NCBI GenBank assembly: GCA_013002105.1 | Contig: JABDKS010000173.1 | Location: 1 to 6,859 of the forward strand | DNA length: 6,859 nt | DNA from: Pirellulaceae bacterium | GTDB lineage: Bacteria > Planctomycetota > Planctomycetia > Pirellulales > Pirellulaceae | Direction: 5' to 3' | Shown here: positions 5,202-6,859 of the stretch, in pieces | Layout: each line of letters starts with the position of its first letter | How positions within the stretch are numbered: the stretch's first letter is position 1 | Translations under genes and position numbers: made by a program | The notes under the pieces: model-generated | What the model was told of the DNA's origin: nothing | Database searches by the model: none | The model's input: only the letters and a program-made list of their open reading frames with translations

Positions 5202-5998
5202 GGTGCGGCCTCGATTACAGCCGCGGCACCGCCATTGGCGGTCTCGGTCACCGATAGGATGTCCAGCGGTCGTCGTGATCGGATCAAAAGGGCGTCGACC
5301 ATGATGTAGCTGGCACTGTTCGGACCATCCTTCAATCGTACTCGCAGCACACCACTATTGACGGTGTAGACGCCCAGCTTTGTCCAGTATCGCCCGGCGT
5401 GGTAGAGATCCGATGGGTATGACGATTGGTCGACCGGTACAACGTCACGCAGGGTGGATCCATCGTAGATGCGATGTGGAATCGCGGAACCTGAAACCGA
5501 AAACGAAGGATAAGTCACAAACACTTCGTACTCGTTAGGTGGTAGACCGGCTTTGCGAAACTGCGCCCACGACCCCGTGTTTCCTAACGAGTAGTGGTAG
5601 TGCGCACTACCCAGAAACGTTGCGAAGTATCCCCACGAATACCATCCCCAGAAATCGGTTGGTCCCTTCTTGAATCGCATAGCGGGGACGGGATCCTGGT
5701 TGTCAATGATCTCTTCAATGTAGACGTTTGGCAGCACCGGTTCGGCGGGAACCAGGGTCGGTTCAATACTGGCGTAAACGCCCAGCTTACGTTGCCAGGG
5801 TGTGCTGGCTTGATTCAGCGCGGCTGTGTCGGCCGCAGGCAACGTTTCACGTAGCAGATTAGCTTGTCGTGTTTGTACGACCGTCATCGAATACAACCCA
5901 GCCATTCCGATTGCCAACAGCACCATTGCAACCTGGACTTCCAAATAGGAAGAGCCGATTCGGCGCGTGTGGGCGGATGGAGAATAGGCGATGAACAT
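5198..5998 (-). CDS. PilV/GspI-like pseudopilin fused to a golvesin-type domain
   Basis: From ATG 5998 the protein is 266 residues. A short leader (MFIAYSPSAHTRRIG) precedes the mature N-terminus SSYLEVQVAMVLLAIGMAG, with Glu at +5 (Glu20), so cleavage after Gly15 is expected even though Ser replaces the usual Phe at +1. After the helix comes a spacer (about 40-95) and then a beta-rich domain, about 96-241, with the landmarks of the golvesin C-terminal-like/XLY family: a start near IIDNQDP, a Trp/Gly/Tyr-rich stretch (FWGWYSWGYF), YEVFVTYP, RIYDG, VPVDQ, WTKLGVYTVNSGVLRVRL and a closing YIMVDALLI. Such domains occur in surface and secreted proteins and may bind carbohydrate. Ordinary GspI/PilV proteins are about half this size. 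An in-frame GTG at 6109 would add 37 residues and shrink the upstream gap to 30 bp, but the leader would then be unusually long. Confidence 0.82.
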   Translation of the reverse strand: MFIAYSPSAHTRRIGSSYLEVQVAMVLLAIGMAGLYSMTVVQTRQANLLRETLPAADTAALNQASTPWQRKLGVYASIEPTLVPAEPVLPNVYIEEIIDNQDPVPAMRFKKGPTDFWGWYSWGYFATFLGSAHYHYSLGNTGSWAQFRKAGLPPNEYEVFVTYPSFSVSGSAIPHRIYDGSTLRDVVPVDQSSYPSDLYHAGRYWTKLGVYTVNSGVLRVRLKDGPNSASYIMVDALLIRSRRPLDILSVTETANGGAAAVIEAAP

Positions 5999-6139
5999 GA
6001 GACTCAATGGAGCGCGTACGTTGGGCCGAACGATCAGATTTTGACACTGAAACTTAGGTTGCAAACCAAGGCCACGCCAAGGATTTTGCAACGGAAATCG
6101 CCGTCTCACGCGATGTCAGCGGCAGACTGCCCGATGTCC
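5999..6139. other. Gap in the pseudopilin operon
   Basis: This 141-bp stretch between the pilin stop (6140) and the next gene's preferred ATG (5998) is open in the downstream gene's frame back to GTG 6109. It is either a leader region or an N-terminal extension. I see no strong terminator or promoter in it. It is the only gene junction in the operon without an ATGA overlap. Confidence 0.45.
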
Positions 6140-6619
6140 TTAGAAAGAGGGCGATAGCACTGGCGTAACGCCCGTGATACCACTGGGGCTTCCGGTAACG
6201 GTGCCACTGATTGTGCCGGTTTCGTCGATCGTAAAGGTGCCTTGCCAGGCTCCGTTGTAAACCGGTTGGTTCAGCTCGTTGATTTGCCGACGGCGGGCTT
6301 CTGCCTGAAAACCGGCGGCATTGCCACTGGCGATCACAAATTCGTAGCGAGGTGCGGTTAAATTCAAATCACTGTCGATCAGGCCGGCGTCGATCAGCGT
6401 TTGCATGTTGGGTGCGTACGTTCGGTTTTCGAGCCAATAGAATCGCTGAGCGGTATTGACCATTCGCAATCCCGCGCCCGCCATGTCGGCGTGTGATTGC
6501 TCCATCGTCTGGACGACGCTTGGAGCAGTGAACGAAACCAGAATCGCCAGGATCGTCATCGTGACGACGACTTCGATCAGCGAAAATGCGTTTCGGCGTG
6601 TCTTCTTGGTCGTGATCAT
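6140..6619 (-). CDS. Type IV pilin-like protein (GspG/PilA-like major pseudopilin)
   Basis: The 159-residue protein starts MITTKKTRRNA, followed by the pilin helix FSLIEVVVTMTILAILVSFT. Cleavage is expected before Phe12, giving Glu at +5 (Glu16), but the residue before the cut is Ala where Gly is usual. The soluble part has an extended alpha-helix (about 35-75, with RMVNTAQRFYWLENRTY) and a C-terminal beta region rich in Thr, Gly and Ser, typical of GspG/PilE-type major subunits. It follows the platform protein gene with an ATGA overlap (6616-6619), matching the gspF-gspG order of type II secretion operons. Product: the main pseudopilus or pilus fibre subunit, held in the inner membrane before assembly. 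Confidence 0.85.
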   Translation of the reverse strand: MITTKKTRRNAFSLIEVVVTMTILAILVSFTAPSVVQTMEQSHADMAGAGLRMVNTAQRFYWLENRTYAPNMQTLIDAGLIDSDLNLTAPRYEFVIASGNAAGFQAEARRRQINELNQPVYNGAWQGTFTIDETGTISGTVTGSPSGITGVTPVLSPSF

Positions 6620-6859
6620 TTGACGTTCCCTGCCATCTCGAACATCGGGATGTAGATCGCCAGCATGACGACGCTGATGACCGCACCCATCACCATGATG
6701 ATGCCCGGTTCGGCAAGCTTGGTGACGCGGCCCATAAACGCTTGGGTCTTCTCGCGGTAATAGGGTGCCAGTTCTTCCATGACGGGCCCCAGTTGCGCTG
6801 ATTCTTCACCGACTTTGACCGCGTTGATCATCATCGATGTGAACAGACCCGATTCCTCT
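6616..6859 (-). CDS. C-terminal part of GspF/PilC-family inner-membrane platform protein, partial
   Basis: The reading frame enters from the right edge, and about 80 residues are visible before the TGA at 6616-6618. The sequence has the GspF C-terminal hallmarks: GLFTSMMINAVKVGEESAQL (matching the SGxFP...MxxxGEExGxL pattern), the helix ELAPYYREKTQ, the segment KLAEPGIIMVMGAVISVVM and the closing IYIPMFEMAGN. This is the last transmembrane helix and terminal motif of the second T2SF domain. GspF/PilC sits in the inner membrane and links the assembly ATPase to pilin polymerisation. The N-terminal domains and any gspE lie outside the window. It is the first visible gene of the leftward pseudopilin operon. 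Confidence 0.92.
   Translation of the reverse strand, partial: EESGLFTSMMINAVKVGEESAQLGPVMEELAPYYREKTQAFMGRVTKLAEPGIIMVMGAVISVVMLAIYIPMFEMAGNVK

Noticed and set aside
5999..6109. N-terminal extension of the golvesin pseudopilin from GTG 6109
   Set aside because: It would put about 52 residues before the prepilin cleavage site, whereas ATG 5998 gives a normal 15-residue leader. It is not fully excluded, since it would close the operon gap to 30 bp.

Overview
The window looks like a chromosome piece from a planctomycete, probably a Rhodopirellula/Pirellulaceae-type member of the Planctomycetota. The signs are a zinc-less anti-sigma-like membrane protein, mostly absent Shine-Dalgarno motifs, a golvesin-type domain, a run of divergent pseudopilins, and a gene pair that fits the end of a planctomycete (PVM-type) bacterial microcompartment locus. 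The lineage is inferred from protein character, not from a marker gene.

Left part, + strand (1-1285): the last 76 codons of an enzyme whose C-terminus carries a flexible Ala/Gly/Ser linker and an amphipathic helix like a microcompartment encapsulation peptide, then a complete lactate/malate dehydrogenase-family gene. A 16-bp tandem repeat sits between them. The likely setting is sugar-derived aldehyde (fucose/rhamnose to lactaldehyde) metabolism in a microcompartment, with the dehydrogenase balancing NAD(H). Its specificity residue is the malate-type Arg rather than the lactate-type Gln.

Middle (1286-3228): about 300 bp of structured non-coding DNA, with nested inverted repeats, a possible terminator, an 8-bp hairpin, and a 19-bp tandem repeat rich in GATC. 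Then comes a - strand gene for a single-pass, anti-sigma-like protein without an adjacent sigma factor. A divergent intergenic region of about 400 bp (2855-3258) follows, with palindromes and a 10-bp-spaced direct repeat, and leads to a + strand class I SAM-dependent methyltransferase.

Right part, - strand (4189-6859): a tight operon transcribed leftwards out of the right edge of the window. In order it encodes the C-terminus of a GspF/PilC inner-membrane platform protein, a GspG/PilA-like pilin, a PilV/GspI-like pseudopilin fused to a golvesin-type domain, a GspJ/PilW-like pseudopilin and a GspK/PilX-like pseudopilin. Three of the four junctions are ATGA overlaps. Together these would make the pseudopilus tip and shaft of a type II secretion or type IV pilus-like machine. 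The golvesin-pseudopilin fusion is the most unusual feature of the window.
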